Part shown: positions 34,251 to 45,617 of the stretch, one piece after another
Layout: each line of letters opens with the position of its first letter
Position numbering within the stretch: the first letter of the stretch is position 1
Source of the DNA: Apiotrichum sp. Y4204
Lineage: Eukaryota > Basidiomycota > Tremellomycetes > Trichosporonales > Trichosporonaceae
Direction of reading: 5' to 3'
DNA: 64,000 nucleotides
Assembly (NCBI GenBank): GCA_025531455.1
Contig: JAMYHL010000010.1
Coordinates: forward strand, 1,488,001 to 1,552,000
Notes under the pieces: generated by a model
Database searches by the model: none
What the model saw: the letters and a program-made list of their open reading frames with translations, nothing else
Told to the model about the DNA's origin: nothing
Position numbers and translations under genes: made by a program

Positions 34251-35244
34251 GTTGGACTGTGGGGGTGCTTTCTCCTTGGGAGTTGAGCTCTCTCAGCTCT
34301 GTGATTATCATTTTAAACCAATCTTGTCTGCCTTCTCGGTGTCTGTCTCTAGTCCACAGATGTCGCGTCCACTGGTGTCTTGTGCCATTCATGTTCGACA
34401 TCCCAAACGTCATTGCGATACATGGATTAATGAGATGCTGCATGCCTCATTGATCACCGATCGCCATAATGTTGATGCGAGCAGAGTTCATCCACACCGA
34501 TAGGATCATTGACAGTTGAGGCTGTTCTCGCATGCATATCGCACAGGAATAGGGCTCTGGGTGACCGTCTCCAACGAGTGGAAGAAGAGGTTTATCGCTC
34601 ATGGGGCACTGTCCACAGAGTTGGGGCTATACAACTCTTCAGCTCACGTTTTCATCCGGATATGTATCGGGGTGCGGCTATCTCGCCCAGGCATGCGTCG
34701 CACAAGGCATACGAATGCATGGGTATCGAAAGAAGCTTTTTAGCAGCAAGACATAATAAAATGGGAGCGGCTATCTCGCCCATGGGCTTATCTGCTCCAC
34801 AGGTTGGAGGTGACATGAGCCCAAGCCCGCCGCTTATCTCAACCTCCAAATCTAAATCGGTCCGTTGTCCACATCATCACCACCATTTCTACACTCTGCT
34901 CTGCTCACATCGTGATATCGCTTTTTGAGCGTTCCGAGGCGTTCCGATTCAGAGACTGGGCAAACCAATCTTTCGAAGGTGGAGAGCCGACAACCTTGAC
35001 AGTTCAAGATTTGCCTCAAACAAGATTTTTATCGGACGGGAGCGTGGTGGCCGCCAGCCAAGAGCCCAACTTTTGCCATTGCTGTATGCGATAACGGCTG
35101 CAAGGCGACAACTACGACTGCGCCTCTCTCCAGTACGATCAACATCAGAGTAACCTTCCAGCACGAGGGACGAGGCAGAACCGCCCTTAAAGCGGTAGAG
35201 ACGATGGGTCGAGTGGAAGCACATTCCCACTTCTCATCGCCACA
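34251..35244. other. Divergent intergenic region between ureohydrolase and MATE gene
   Basis: About 1 kb that should contain the promoters of both genes. A CGGCTATCTCGCCCA element occurs twice, near 34676 and 34770. No credible coding frame. Confidence 0.5.
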
Positions 35245-36765
35245 ATGCCACACTCGAGTCTCGGTGAGCGCGCACTCCTCCTTCCCAAGCCACACACCTC
35301 GCGTAAGCGATGGTCGTCCCGCAACGTCTCCGCGTGGCTCGGCGAGCTCTTCATCCTTATCAAGGCGTCTCTTCCCGTTATTCTAGCGTACGCGCTGCAG
35401 AACAGCCTGCAGACGGGCTCGGTGCTCATCGTCGGCCGGCTGAGCCCCGAGGCTATCGCCACCGCCGCGTTCAGCTACATGTTCGCGATGGCGACCGCGT
35501 GGCTCATCGCCCTTGGCGGCACAACTGCCCTCGACACGCTGGGATCCAGCGCATTCACCGGCTCGTCGAACAAGTATGACCTCGGCATGCTCCTCCAGCG
35601 CGGGATCATTGTGCTCTCGGGGTTCTACGCCGTCATCTCCCTTTTGTGGTGGCACTCTGAGCCCGTGTTCCGCATGCTTGGCCAGGAGGAGTTTATCTGC
35701 ACCCAGAGCGCAAAGTTTCTTCGGTGCCTCATCCCCGGAGGTCTCGGTTACGTCTGGTTTGAGACGCTCAAGAAGTATCTCCAGGCGCAGGGTGAGTGGC
35801 ACAAACTTGTGATGATGGCCAAAAGCTCACTTTGATCAGGAATCTACCGTCCCGCAACTTATGTCCTAATGGTCACGTCGCCGCTAAACGCCCTCCTGAA
35901 CTATGTTTTTGTGTACAAGCTCGAGATGGGTCTTGTCGGTGCACCGCTGGCAACAGGCATTGCATACTGGACCTCATTCCTCCTTCTCGTCGCGTACACG
36001 GTATTCGTTGCCGGAAGCGATTGCTGGGGCGGGTTGCAGCTCCGCCGCGCAACCCAGAACATGGTCCCCTTTGCAAGTCTGGCAATCATGGGCGTCGTCC
36101 ACGTCGGCACCGAGTGGTGGGCCTTTGAAATCGTCGCGCTCGCGGCTGGTCGCCTCGGCACTATTCCTCTCGCAGCGCAGTCGGTCATCATGACTGCCGA
36201 CCAGGTAATCAACACCATTCCGTTCGGCCTCGGTGTCGCCGCATCCTCTCGGGTAGGCAACCTCCTCGGCTCACAGAGACCAGTTGCAGCAGCGCGGGCG
36301 GCGCACGCCGCCGCGTGGCTCTCCGTCGGGATGGGTGTTCTGGTTCTTGCGGTTCTGATGGCGACGCGCGACGTCTTTGGTCGGATATTCAACGACGACG
36401 ACCGTGTCGTCGCCCTCGTCGCGCAGATCATGCCGCTCGTCGCCCTTTTCCAGATTGCGGACGGGCTAAACGGCTCGTGTGGCGGCTCCCTCCGCGGGAT
36501 GGGCAAGCAGTGGATCGGAGCTCTAGTCAATCTCGCGAGCTACTACGGCGCCGCCCTCCCGGGAGGTATATACCTCGCGTTCCACGGATGGGGGCTCGAG
36601 GGGCTCTGGGTCGGACAGTGTGTCGCACTCTATCTTGTTGGCGCGCTTGAGTGGATCATCGTCGCAAGGAGTAACTGGGAGGTCGAGTGTTACAGGGCGC
36701 TCGCACGCCTCGAGGAGGAACCGGGTCATCGTGGGCCAGTCAGGGAGGTGGTGCTGAATGACTGA
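35245..36765 (+). CDS. MATE-family efflux transporter (490 aa)
   Basis: Two exons, 35245-35791 and 35840-36765, joined at phase 1. The product has about 12 membrane helices in two MatE repeats: [26 protein letters not shown] in helix 1-2 region, [20 protein letters not shown] sequence (here [17 protein letters not shown]), [11 protein letters not shown], then in the second half [34 protein letters not shown] and [16 protein letters not shown]. These are standard for eukaryotic MATE proteins such as yeast Erc1, which export cationic or toxic small molecules in exchange for protons. Length is normal. It lies between the agmatinase and a zinc-cluster regulator, which would fit export of polyamines or other amines (inference). 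Confidence 0.92.
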
Positions 36766-36870
36766 GTGAGCGCGAGTCATAAACTTGCCATCAGTAGAGA
36801 CCTGTCAGTATGATATAGATGCAACCAATGTCCATTATGTGCGAATCTAGAGGCAGATGTTTACCGCCCA

Positions 36871-38972
36871 TTAACATATCAGCCCCGTTCTCCCCAGCTC
36901 CGCATGAATGTCCGGCCACCGGCAGCCAATGTCGTCCACACCCTCCGCCATGCGCCGCCAACCCTCCTTGACGACGAAGCGGAGAGACTGTACCTCAAAC
37001 ACCGCGACATACTCCATCGTCTTGATGATGGCGCGCGCGCACGCCCGCTGCTCCTCGTCCTCGAGCACCGAACACGCGACCAAGACTGGCTGAAAAATTA
37101 GCTTTCTTCCAACCTCCCCGCGAGACTCACGACCTGCAGGAACTCGGGCTTGTCGCCCGCCTCGAAGCAGAGTTCCGTCACGGCCCGCGCGCTGCCCTGC
37201 ACGTCGGGATCCAGGCGCGGGCGGGAGTACACCTGCGTCAAGAGAATGATGCGCGCTGCATGCCAGAGAGCAAGAGAGCCAATCTGCACCCGGGCACTAG
37301 ACAATGAGGTCGGGAGCTCGTAGCGCCAGCATTCCAGCTCCGCGGCGGCGGTTGCGGCACGCTCAGCCAGTTGCCGGTGTGCCTCTCCGCCTGACACCTT
37401 GCCTAGCCAAGCGTGTTGGCCGTCCACGTCGACGGGGCCAACCAGACGCTCGAGCTCGGCTTTGTCCGCTGCGCACCCCACGATGCTCGCCGCAATGGCG
37501 AGCAGCCGCGGGTGCATCGCCGTAAACTTCTCCAACCAGTCGCACTCCAGGTCCGGTGGTGTCGGCACCGCTATCTCGGACTGCCCCCGCGGAACAGAAT
37601 GAGGCGCAATGTCACTTAGCCGCTGCCACCATGCGAGGTCGCCGCTCAGTAGCACAGGCGACGTCATGGTGTTTATCGAGACTGTGTATCAGCACCGCTC
37701 ACAGATTCTGCGCTTGCTTGCTTGCAACGTACCCACAAAGTCCCAGAATGCTGCGTGGCCCATCAAGCACCGCTGCAGGGGTGTTGGTCCCTGCCCGTGG
37801 CCGAACAGAGTGTGGTTTGGGCCGTTACGGGCTCGGATAGCCATCAAGACGTAGCGCCATATCTCGCGCCATCGCGTTCCCGCGGCGAAGACCTGCGGTG
37901 TGAGTCCCCTCCAACACACGCCACAACACCTTACACTCACCTCGTTCAGCAGTAGAGCCAAAGCAGCGGCGAGGAAAGTATCGCTCTCAATCTCGGCCCC
38001 GCCTCGCTGTACGATCTGACGTAGCCCACCGGCCGCCAGAGCGGCATGACGACGCGACACGCTCTGGTAGTCTACAGCGCCCATGTTGTCCGAATGACGA
38101 AGCTGCAGGCTGGAAGAGTCAGAAATGTACTCCCTCAGTGCTTACCTGTACAGATGAGTCGCGCCAAACGCCAGAAACGCCGACCTGAGAGCTTCTGTAC
38201 TTGTCACCGGAGACTGAGGAGAAAAGCAAAGCGGGGCGACGTGTTGCACCCAGGGATTACGCTTCTCCATTTCGACGGTCATAATCGAGAGGGAGTAGGT
38301 GATGCAGTGGTGGAACTGAGCCGTGTTAGTCAGGCGTCCTTGCCCACCGTCCCTCGTCCACATTTGCACTCTGCACTCACACAGCGCCGGTCAATGTCGT
38401 CCGGAAAGACGACCTGGAGCAGCGGCGGGGGTTCCGATGGGTGAAGGTAGTAGTCGCCCATACGCGTCAGGCGGAAGAGAGCAGTCTCCGCCTCGAACTT
38501 GTCAAACTTGAACCATCCTTCATTGGTGGATCTACACGCAGACGTCTCTACCAGGCGACTGTCACTCGCTTCTCCAACGGGCAAACCAGGCAGTCCATCG
38601 CCCTTCAGAAGTAGACCCAGCGCTCCTCCATCCTGTGCCTCCTTCACCCTCTCCCTGTCAGTCCTCGCTTGCCGCCTCGCTTGCCGCCGATACTCGTGTC
38701 TATCGGCAAGCGCAATGGCGATTGCAATGTCGCTGTAGTACTTCTTATCGGGATACTTGCACTGCATCGGGTCAGCCATGCCAGTTGCCTTCCAACTCGA
38801 CTCACCTCCGCATTGAACTTTTCACAGCGCCCGCAGGCCGGCTTGACTACACGGTCAGCATGTTGTCGCGGGTAAACTCACCTTCGTCACATTTGACGCG
38901 CCGGGAGCGACACACCAGACATCCGGTGCGGGAACGAGGCGCACTGCTGTTTAGCTTGGTAGAGGTGGACAT
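36871..38972 (-). CDS. Zn2Cys6 transcription factor with Fungal_trans_2-like domain (593 aa)
   Basis: Eight exons: 38972-38882, 38846-38806, 38761-38381, 38315-38146, 38109-37941, 37892-37733, 37681-37131 and 37089-36871. The N-terminus has the zinc cluster C-X2-C-X6-C-X6-C-X2-C-X6-C starting TGCLVCRSRRVKCDE; its six cysteines are split across three exons, and only correct splicing assembles them. A basic, arginine-rich linker follows. The rest is a helical regulatory domain of the Fungal_trans_2 type (ACxxH-like helices, SALALWHAARIILL near residue 475). Such proteins bind CGG half-sites and activate metabolic genes. It lies 3' to 3' with the MATE gene, 105 bases apart, so it could be the local regulator. 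The target genes are unknown. Confidence 0.9.
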
Positions 38973-39823
38973 GGGGTCAAGTTGGATAGGGTGATGGCCG
39001 CTACACGTCAGTCGGTGGATATATCAGTATTCGCATGTCGAGGAGTGTTTCATGACTTAGGCCGTTAACTAGCCAAATCGTAGGAGCCTCGATAGGTCAT
39101 CGCTGCGCTGCGGGAAGCGTGGCCGTGGAAAATGTGGTATCCGGTCGATGATAAGGAGGACGATAAGAGCGTGGCTGCGCAGGTGGGGGTTAAGCGGGGC
39201 CACGGGTGGCAGCCACATCAGTCGGCATCGCGCGGTTCGGAAGAAAATGTATGCCGTGGTTCTTCGTTTTCCGCGTGCCAATCAGTTATTGAGCTGTTCA
39301 GTCGTCTGACTCCGTCTCCGAAGCGTTGGGCGGCTCGCGGCTACAGGATGGGTGATGAACAACGGAGTGGACGACAACACGGACAAAGCAAAGTGGGTCG
39401 GGGGGCTAGACCTTGTGAGTGGGTATCCAGTCCTTATCAGCTCCGTCGGCGATGTCCGCTGGACGGCAATCCACACGGCCTCCACGCGATATGTGCAACC
39501 GGTCACAAGGTCACATCATCCGAATGCTCTGCAAGCTGCAAGCCGTTTTGTGCATGCTCACCTCGACTGAGAAGAGGTGCTTTCCACAGCTTCTGGGACA
39601 TGGCTTCCGGGAAGAACAGAAGCCCACGCTATAATGTATTAGGAAGGGAGGGACGCACGTAAAGTTAAATCACAACTCTCATCTCATCTTAGATCCGCGG
39701 CTGGCAATCTTCGCGACCTCCGTACTGAGGCTGTACGCACTCTGGTAAACTCCCTTAGCGATTATGCACCACGTTCATCGCTTCTATCACAACTCTGTTA
39801 CTATCCTACTACACCCAGCACAG
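38973..39823. other. Intergenic region upstream of the regulator gene
   Basis: About 850 bases between the zinc-cluster gene and the 3' end of the enoyl-CoA hydratase gene. Only short overlapping open frames; no repeat or RNA gene seen. Confidence 0.5.
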
Positions 39824-40820
39824 CTAGAGCTTGGCCGGCAGCTTACCCGCCGCGCGCGGCGTAATGTCAACCGGCTTCCACCAGGGGTACACTTCGGGGG
39901 CGTCCTCCTCGAGCGTCCCCTTGAAGTTGACTTTACGCTTTTCCATAAATGCCCGCACACCCTCATCGTTATCACGCGACGAGAAGAGGTGGTGGATGAT
40001 CCGCGAGTCGAGGAGGTGCTGCTCCTCGGCGCTGTCAGTCGCGCGCCAGATGAGGTCGCGGTTGAGCGCAAAGCTCACGGTCGAGCAGTTTTCCGCGACG
40101 TCGGCCGCGATCTCGAGCGCGCGGGGGAGAACAGCCTCGGGAGACGCGAGGATCTCAGTGAACAGCCCGTCGAAGAGCTTGTCGTCTGCCCGGTATGTCG
40201 ATCCTGTCGTGATGAGGTGCATGGCACGCGACGCGCCGACCAGCCGCGGGAGAAAGTACGACGACGCAGCCTCCATCACGAGGCCGCGGCGGGCAAACAC
40301 AAAGCCAATCTTCGCGCCTCCGTATGCAATGCGGATCGCCATCGGGAGCGTCATTGTGATCCCGATGCCGACGGCCGAACCCTGCAACGCGCCGATGGTC
40401 GGCTTGCGGCACCGGTGGATCGCGAGTGCGACGCGGCCGCCACTGTTGTGTTAACACTCGCGCGGCTTCTCCCCACGACACCCATACTTACCCATCACGG
40501 TGGTCGTTTGTCCGCTCCCTACCGACATACTCGGCCTTGAAGCCCTGCACGAGGTCGGCGCCGGCGCAGAACATGCGCCCGTGCCCCGTGACGACAATGA
40601 CCTTGACGCGGGGATCGACGTCGAACAGCGTCCAGGCGCGCTCCATCTCCGCCATCATCGTCCCCGTAAACGCATTGTACACTTTCGGGCGGTACAGCGT
40701 CACGACCTGGATGGGGGTTACGCCGGGCGCATCGGCCGGGTGGTTTGCGATGCGGATCTCGGTGGTCCCCAGGTCTGCGTACGTCGCGGGCAAGTCGTGC
40801 GGTGCGGGCTGTCCAGGCAT
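39824..40820 (-). CDS. Peroxisomal-type enoyl-CoA hydratase/isomerase (315 aa)
   Basis: Two exons, 40820-40492 and 40442-39824, joined at phase 2. It is a crotonase-fold protein: RPKVYNAFTGTMMAEM and GHGRMFCAGADL form the first half of the oxyanion hole, and KPTIGALQGSAVGIGITMTL the second. FVFARRGLVMEAASSYFLPR corresponds to the region that usually carries the catalytic glutamate. The protein ends in PAKL; the last three residues AKL fit a type 1 peroxisomal targeting signal. The expected reaction is hydration or isomerisation of 2- or 3-enoyl-CoA in beta-oxidation; the exact chain length is unknown. Its tandem neighbour (41236-42632) ends in the same tripeptide, suggesting a shared peroxisomal pathway. 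Confidence 0.9.
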
Positions 40821-41235
40821 TGTGGAATGAGTGAGGGAGTGCGAGATAGAGAGTACTTTGCAGAAGCGTATGTGTTGCCTTGTTGGGCAGGTCTCGCATT
40901 CCACAGCATGGTGGACGCAAGTCGGCGGCTGCATTGTGCACCGGCCCACTGCTAACCGATGATGACGATGGAGATTGCGGACTTGATAAAAATGGGGAAT
41001 GGGTGAGGAACACCCGAAGTTTGTCCGACGACTCCCCCGCAACCCCATCACCACGACTGAAGAGTGATCACACGAGCACGTCGCACACGACCTCACGCTA
41101 ACGGCCTGTGACTGCTGTCGTCCTCCATTCAGTGCCCACTGCTATAGGCAAGTGCTTTCACTCTCATGGCCCTTCTGACTCTGCCCAGCTCTTACTTCTC
41201 ATGAATACATAAACCCAAACTGCAATCTGTCTCTA
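40821..41235. other. Short intergenic region between the two AKL-ending genes
   Basis: 415 bases between two minus-strand genes: promoter of the hydratase and 3' end of the kinase-like gene. No other feature seen. Confidence 0.55.
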
Positions 41236-42632
41236 CTAAAGCTTCGCAGTGGGCTCCTCCCCCTCCTCCTTTGCAGCCCACGCGCGCTCTCCGAAAAAGT
41301 CCATTCCGTTCCGCGTAACGGTCGCCGTAGCGCTGGATGCCTGACCAAGCGCCGCGCGCGCCGCAATCCCCTGTAGAATGACCGCGAGGCGGAAGAGCAT
41401 CCACGAGCGCACAAACGGCATATTCGGGATCGGGTACGCCCACGGCTCCCGCTTCTGGGACCCCGTGCCGTGCGCGGCGTAGCCCGCGTTCATGCCCTCC
41501 ACCCACCACGTCTCGAGCTCGTCGCGCGTCGGAATACCAGTTTCCGAGGACGGGAGGCCGTGCAGGCCCATGTTGGCGCCGCTGCCCGAACCCGCCAGGG
41601 AGTCCTGCTCGGCCTCTGTCAGCGGGCGGTAGTTGAATGGAATGGTCATGTTGCCGAGATCTGCGAGGGGAGAGCCGACGGTACACAGTTCCCAGTCCAG
41701 GATACCAATGACCCGCCCCTCGGTGGGGTGGAAGATCTGCGGTCAGTGATAAAGTTGATGGGAGCTGAGGGTAGGCCTGGGTTGGCAAGGGGAGCAAAAA
41801 CTCACCATGTTGTCCAGCTTGTAGTCGCCGTGCACGATGCTCGGTCCGTGGCGCTCATCAGCACGCGCAACCTTGGTCGCACCCTGGGAGTAGAATGGCC
41901 AGAGCTTGTCGCTGTGGACAATCGGGCCGAGGACGCCGTTGGGGAAATCCTTGACGGGCGCATTACCCTGCGAGTCGCTGACCTTGCCCATGGACTTGAC
42001 CTGGCGCGTAAAGTAGGGCTTCTGGAGCGGGTCGGGCGCAAACGACGAGGGAAGCTCCAGCTCGTTGACGGGCACAGTCGCCAGGAGTGTTAGGGCGCGA
42101 ACGGCGGCGCGCCAGCTATACGTGTTAGTCGGGAGCGTGAACGCGGCGAAGAATAACCGTGCCAGCCGACTCACTTTGCCTCACGCTCCGCTCGGGGGAG
42201 CTCCTGCATGCGCACGTCCGTGAAAATACGGCCTTTGAGGTACTCCATGACGTAGAACGGCGCGTCGGCGACAGATGGATCGGTACAGAGGCAGTACACC
42301 TGGGGGACGGGGACGCGGAGCGCGGCCTTGCTGGCAGGCATCTTTGAGTTCCAGTTGTTGAGCCGCTCGAGGATGAGGTACTCGCGGTCGACGCGGTGCG
42401 CCGTCGAGGAAAGGAGCTTGCCGACGGGCGCGCGGCGGAGGACATAGTTCTTTCCCGGGGTCTGGAGAAAGTACGTCGGGTTTGACTGCCCAAAGCCAAA
42501 CTGCTTGATCGTCAGCGGGCCCTGGAAGCCCGCGACGTTCTTCTCGAGATAGGGCACAAGGCGGGATGTGTCGATCGCGGCGCGCACGTCGCCGATCGCG
42601 GTGCCGTCTTTACGGGGTGGTGCGGGCGCCAT
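41236..42632 (-). CDS. APH-family phosphotransferase, similar to the kinase domain of ACAD10/ACAD11 (422 aa)
   Basis: Three exons: 42632-42175, 42115-41806 and 41736-41236. The fold is aminoglycoside-phosphotransferase-like: KQFGFGQSNPTYFL and YVLRRAPVGKLL form the nucleotide-binding lobe, PFYVMEYLKGRIF is the hinge, IVHGDYKLDNM the catalytic loop (HGDxxxxN) and GILDWELCTVGSP the metal-binding segment. This combination is characteristic of the N-terminal domain of mammalian ACAD10/ACAD11 and its stand-alone fungal relatives. Mammalian ACAD10/11 kinase domains are reported to phosphorylate 4-hydroxyacyl-CoAs before elimination. The protein ends in AKL, a good peroxisomal signal, and is followed by an enoyl-CoA hydratase with the same ending. 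No acyl-CoA dehydrogenase domain is fused or adjacent. Activity remains an inference. Confidence 0.88.
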
Positions 42633-43376
42633 GGTTGTGGGTGAAAGGGATAGGTTGCGAGAGATGGAGAGGAAAATGAGAGGGTTGTGCTGTGCATCGC
42701 GGATATTAGTTGACTATGCGAGGATGGCGTTGGGCAGCACGCTGCTGGTGACACTCGAGCACTGGGTACTCAACGCCGTACGTGGTGTGGGCAGTCGCGT
42801 GCAGGCTGGGGTTGTGGCTCATGGCTCATGGCTCTCGGTGTTTGCCGGAACACCGGGCGGGTGACAATGCCGAGATTACAGCGGCTGGGTTTCTGCCCTC
42901 GGACAGCGCCGATACCCCACTTGCAAAGTCCCTGGTGTCAACCGAAAAGCGGTTCAATCCCACTAGCCTCGCTGTTTTGCGTCTGCCAAAACATTGCAGC
43001 ACCCTGGCTTATGGTAATGACAGGCTGTATGGGGGGAAGCACGCGCAGGAAGGCAGAGCATAAGCTCAGCTACATGTGTTGGAAGGTGGTTGTAGCGACG
43101 GACTGAGCGGCTGAGAGTTGCCCATCAGAAATACCCAGATAAAGGTCTCACTCCATTGAACCTCCACTAACCCCACTGTCCGTTCACTTGCCGCATATCG
43201 TAGTCATCGTCCCGACACAGTTCATACTGACAGCTGTCTACAGACGACTAACTTGCTTCTGAGCTGCCATTCATAACCTCCGTATCACTCTCTGCTTCCG
43301 ATTCGCATTTTTCCGATCTCCATCGTATTCCCATTCAACGTCCTGCTGCCTTTTTCCACGCTCGCCCAAACTGCGA
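42633..43376. other. Intergenic region upstream of the kinase-like gene
   Basis: 740 bases between two minus-strand genes. It includes a TGGCTCA heptamer array at 42814-42834 that recurs at 63844-63864. No coding frame is convincing. Confidence 0.5.
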
Positions 43377-45539
43377 CTAATAGGCGAGGTTGTCCTCCCA
43401 AACGGGCTGCTCCACGCGGAGATGGTACCCTAGCGCGCAGGTGCTGAACTTGACCTTTGGTAGTGCAGAGAAGTACGCGTCGTACTTGGGATCGAGCGTG
43501 TCGCTGAACGCCTTGGGCTGGGTGTCCTTGACGCTGGCAAACATGGCGGCGTAGGGCTCGCGGCAGGTGTCGCCCTTACAGTTCTTCAGGACGAGGAGCA
43601 GACCGTCGAGGCGGTTGGCAAGTTTCTGGAGCCCGTCAGAGAGTACCGCGTTGCCGTCGGTGCCCTTGCTGTCAAACGCTGCGAATTCTCCGACATCGTT
43701 CAGCGAACGGAGGAGGTTGCGCGCCTGGCTCGGGTCCTCGGTGAGGTCGTACAGTTCACGCTCGCCGGTGCACCATACCGAGTAGGAGAGCGAGTGGCCG
43801 GTCTCCTCGTCATTGACGCGGAGGGTGCGGTACGTGTTGTTGTCGCGGTATCCCTTGGCGTAGATACCCTCCTCGATGGCCCTGACCCAGTATTCCGAGA
43901 TCGAGTGGCGGGCGGCGCGGTAGTCGCCGCTGTCGCCCTCCTGGTGGAGGTTCATCTTGACACCATCGTTCTCATAGTCGGTCTTGGCGCCGGCAAGCTC
44001 CATGATAGTGCGCGCAAGGTCCACCATGTTGTACATCGAGACCTTGTCGACCGAGCCCTTGTCCATACCGGGCCCGCGGATGATGAGCGGGACATTAATG
44101 TCGTCGTCCATGCCCAACGTCTTACCAGGCTGGCGGCGGTGCGTGCCAATAGAATATCCGTTATCGGAAGTGAACATGATGTACGTGTTATCGAGCTCTC
44201 CAGCGGCAGTAAGCCGGTTGATCAGAGTCTCCACAAATTCGTCAACAGGCTGGAGAGAGCGCAGGCGGCCGCGGTAAAAGTCGTCAAAGTAGGCCTCCTG
44301 GGTGCGGTTCTGATTCCGTAAGAAACCACCCTTCTGAAAGACATTGTTCACTTACGAGCTGGGGAAGAGTCTTGACCCAGGAAACACCCATCGGCTCGTC
44401 GGGGTTCCACGACTCGACGCGCGGCAGCTCCGTGTCGGGGAACATGGCGGCAGCGTGGGGCGGACCCTGCGGGACATTGAAGAACGGCGCGCCCTCGGCC
44501 CGCAGGTCTTTACCCGTTGCCCACGAGTGCGGACCAAGGGGCGAGTAGGCGACAAAGAAGGGCTTGTCGCCCTCCAGCGCCCTGTCGAGGTAGGCGAGCG
44601 TCTTGTTGACCGACATGTCCTGGTGGTAGACTCCCGGAGTGATCACCACCTCCTGGTCTGGGAAGGTTAGAATTGGGCGGGATGGAGGTTGCGCTGCGCG
44701 GAACTCACTGTCGGTAGAGAAGCCGGGGCTCCAGTAGTCGTACGTCCAGGGGTCTAGAGAAGTTAGTCATTGCCGCGAGAGATAGCACGGTATGTCGGCT
44801 CATCATGAACACTCACCGACGGCCATGGCCGAGGAAGTCTGAGCCGTTAGCAGCCACGTTCCGGTTCAAAGCACACTACTCACAAAGCCCGATACAGGGA
44901 GAGAGACACAGTTCTCCTGCGTGTGCTGGTTCCTTTCCGTCAGCCCCATGGGAATGATCGGTCCGGCCAACTCACATGTACTTGCCGACATAGTAGGTAT
45001 CATATCCGGCCTGCTGGAGGAAGTCGGGCACCGTGTGGCCGTGGTATCCGAGGTCGTTGAAGACGACATAGCCACCCCAGGGCGGGTCGACGAACGTGAC
45101 GTTGTGGTTGTGGGCATGCTGGGCGCGGAGGAGCGACACGCGCGACGGGCAGCAGAGCGACACTGGCGCGAAAAAGTTTTCGTACGTGACACCCTTGTCG
45201 ACGAGGTGCTCGAAGATTCGCGGGAGGTACTCTCTGTGCATTGTCGTGCGCTTGTCCTGGTCATCCGTCACTGTGGGGTGAGCTTGTGGCGGCGCTTGGT
45301 GACTCCTCACGGATAAGAACAATGTTTGGCTTCTTCTTGCCGCCGCCGTCGCCACCATTGCCGTTGCCGTTACCGTTACCGTGGCCATTTCCATTACCGT
45401 GGTTGTCGCAGTTCCCATAGCCGTGACCCTTGCCATTGCCATTGTTGCAGGGCTTGTTGTGGTCCTTGTCGTTTCCCGGCTCGGCGTGGACAAGCGTAAG
45501 GGCGAGCGCGAGCAGCGCGCTAGTCTTGGTGAAGAGCAT
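43377..45539 (-). CDS. Secreted arylsulfatase-type sulfatase (624 aa)
   Basis: Seven exons: 45539-45311, 45270-44976, 44932-44884, 44838-44817, 44753-44709, 44657-44356 and 44309-43377. A signal peptide (about residues 1-19) is followed by an unusual Gly-Asn-His low-complexity segment. The sulfatase domain begins at KKPNIVLILTDDQD (metal-binding Asp pair). The consensus C-x-P-S-R appears as CCPSR, with Cys116 the residue normally converted to formylglycine. The second signature is VGKYM, then FVAYSPLGPHSW, SDNGYSIGTHR (metal ligands Asp/Asn) and PLIIRGPG. It should hydrolyse sulfate esters outside the cell, releasing sulfate. Exons 3-5 are tiny, so the short stretch between GKYM and the metal-binding half is the least certain part. 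Confidence 0.9.
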
Positions 45540-45610
45540 AGTGTTCGCCTCTCCGTAGAATCACAAAAGAGCGGAAAACTTTGCAACCATGTTCATTCCA
45601 CATAGCCTCT

Positions 45611-45617
45611 CTTTATA
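45611..45617 (-). promoter_or_regulatory. TATA box candidate for the sulfatase gene
   Basis: TATAAAG on the minus strand, 72 bases upstream of the sulfatase start codon at 45539. Confidence 0.5.

Noticed and set aside
33486..34286. 266-codon plus-strand frame antisense to the agmatinase
   Set aside because: Shadow of a highly conserved ureohydrolase coding strand; no domain or start context of its own.
42814..42834. Possible CRISPR-like or mobile-element repeat because the 21-base TGGCTCA array recurs at 63844
   Set aside because: Only a three-unit heptamer microsatellite at two sites 21 kb apart, no spacers, no terminal repeats and no transposase gene.
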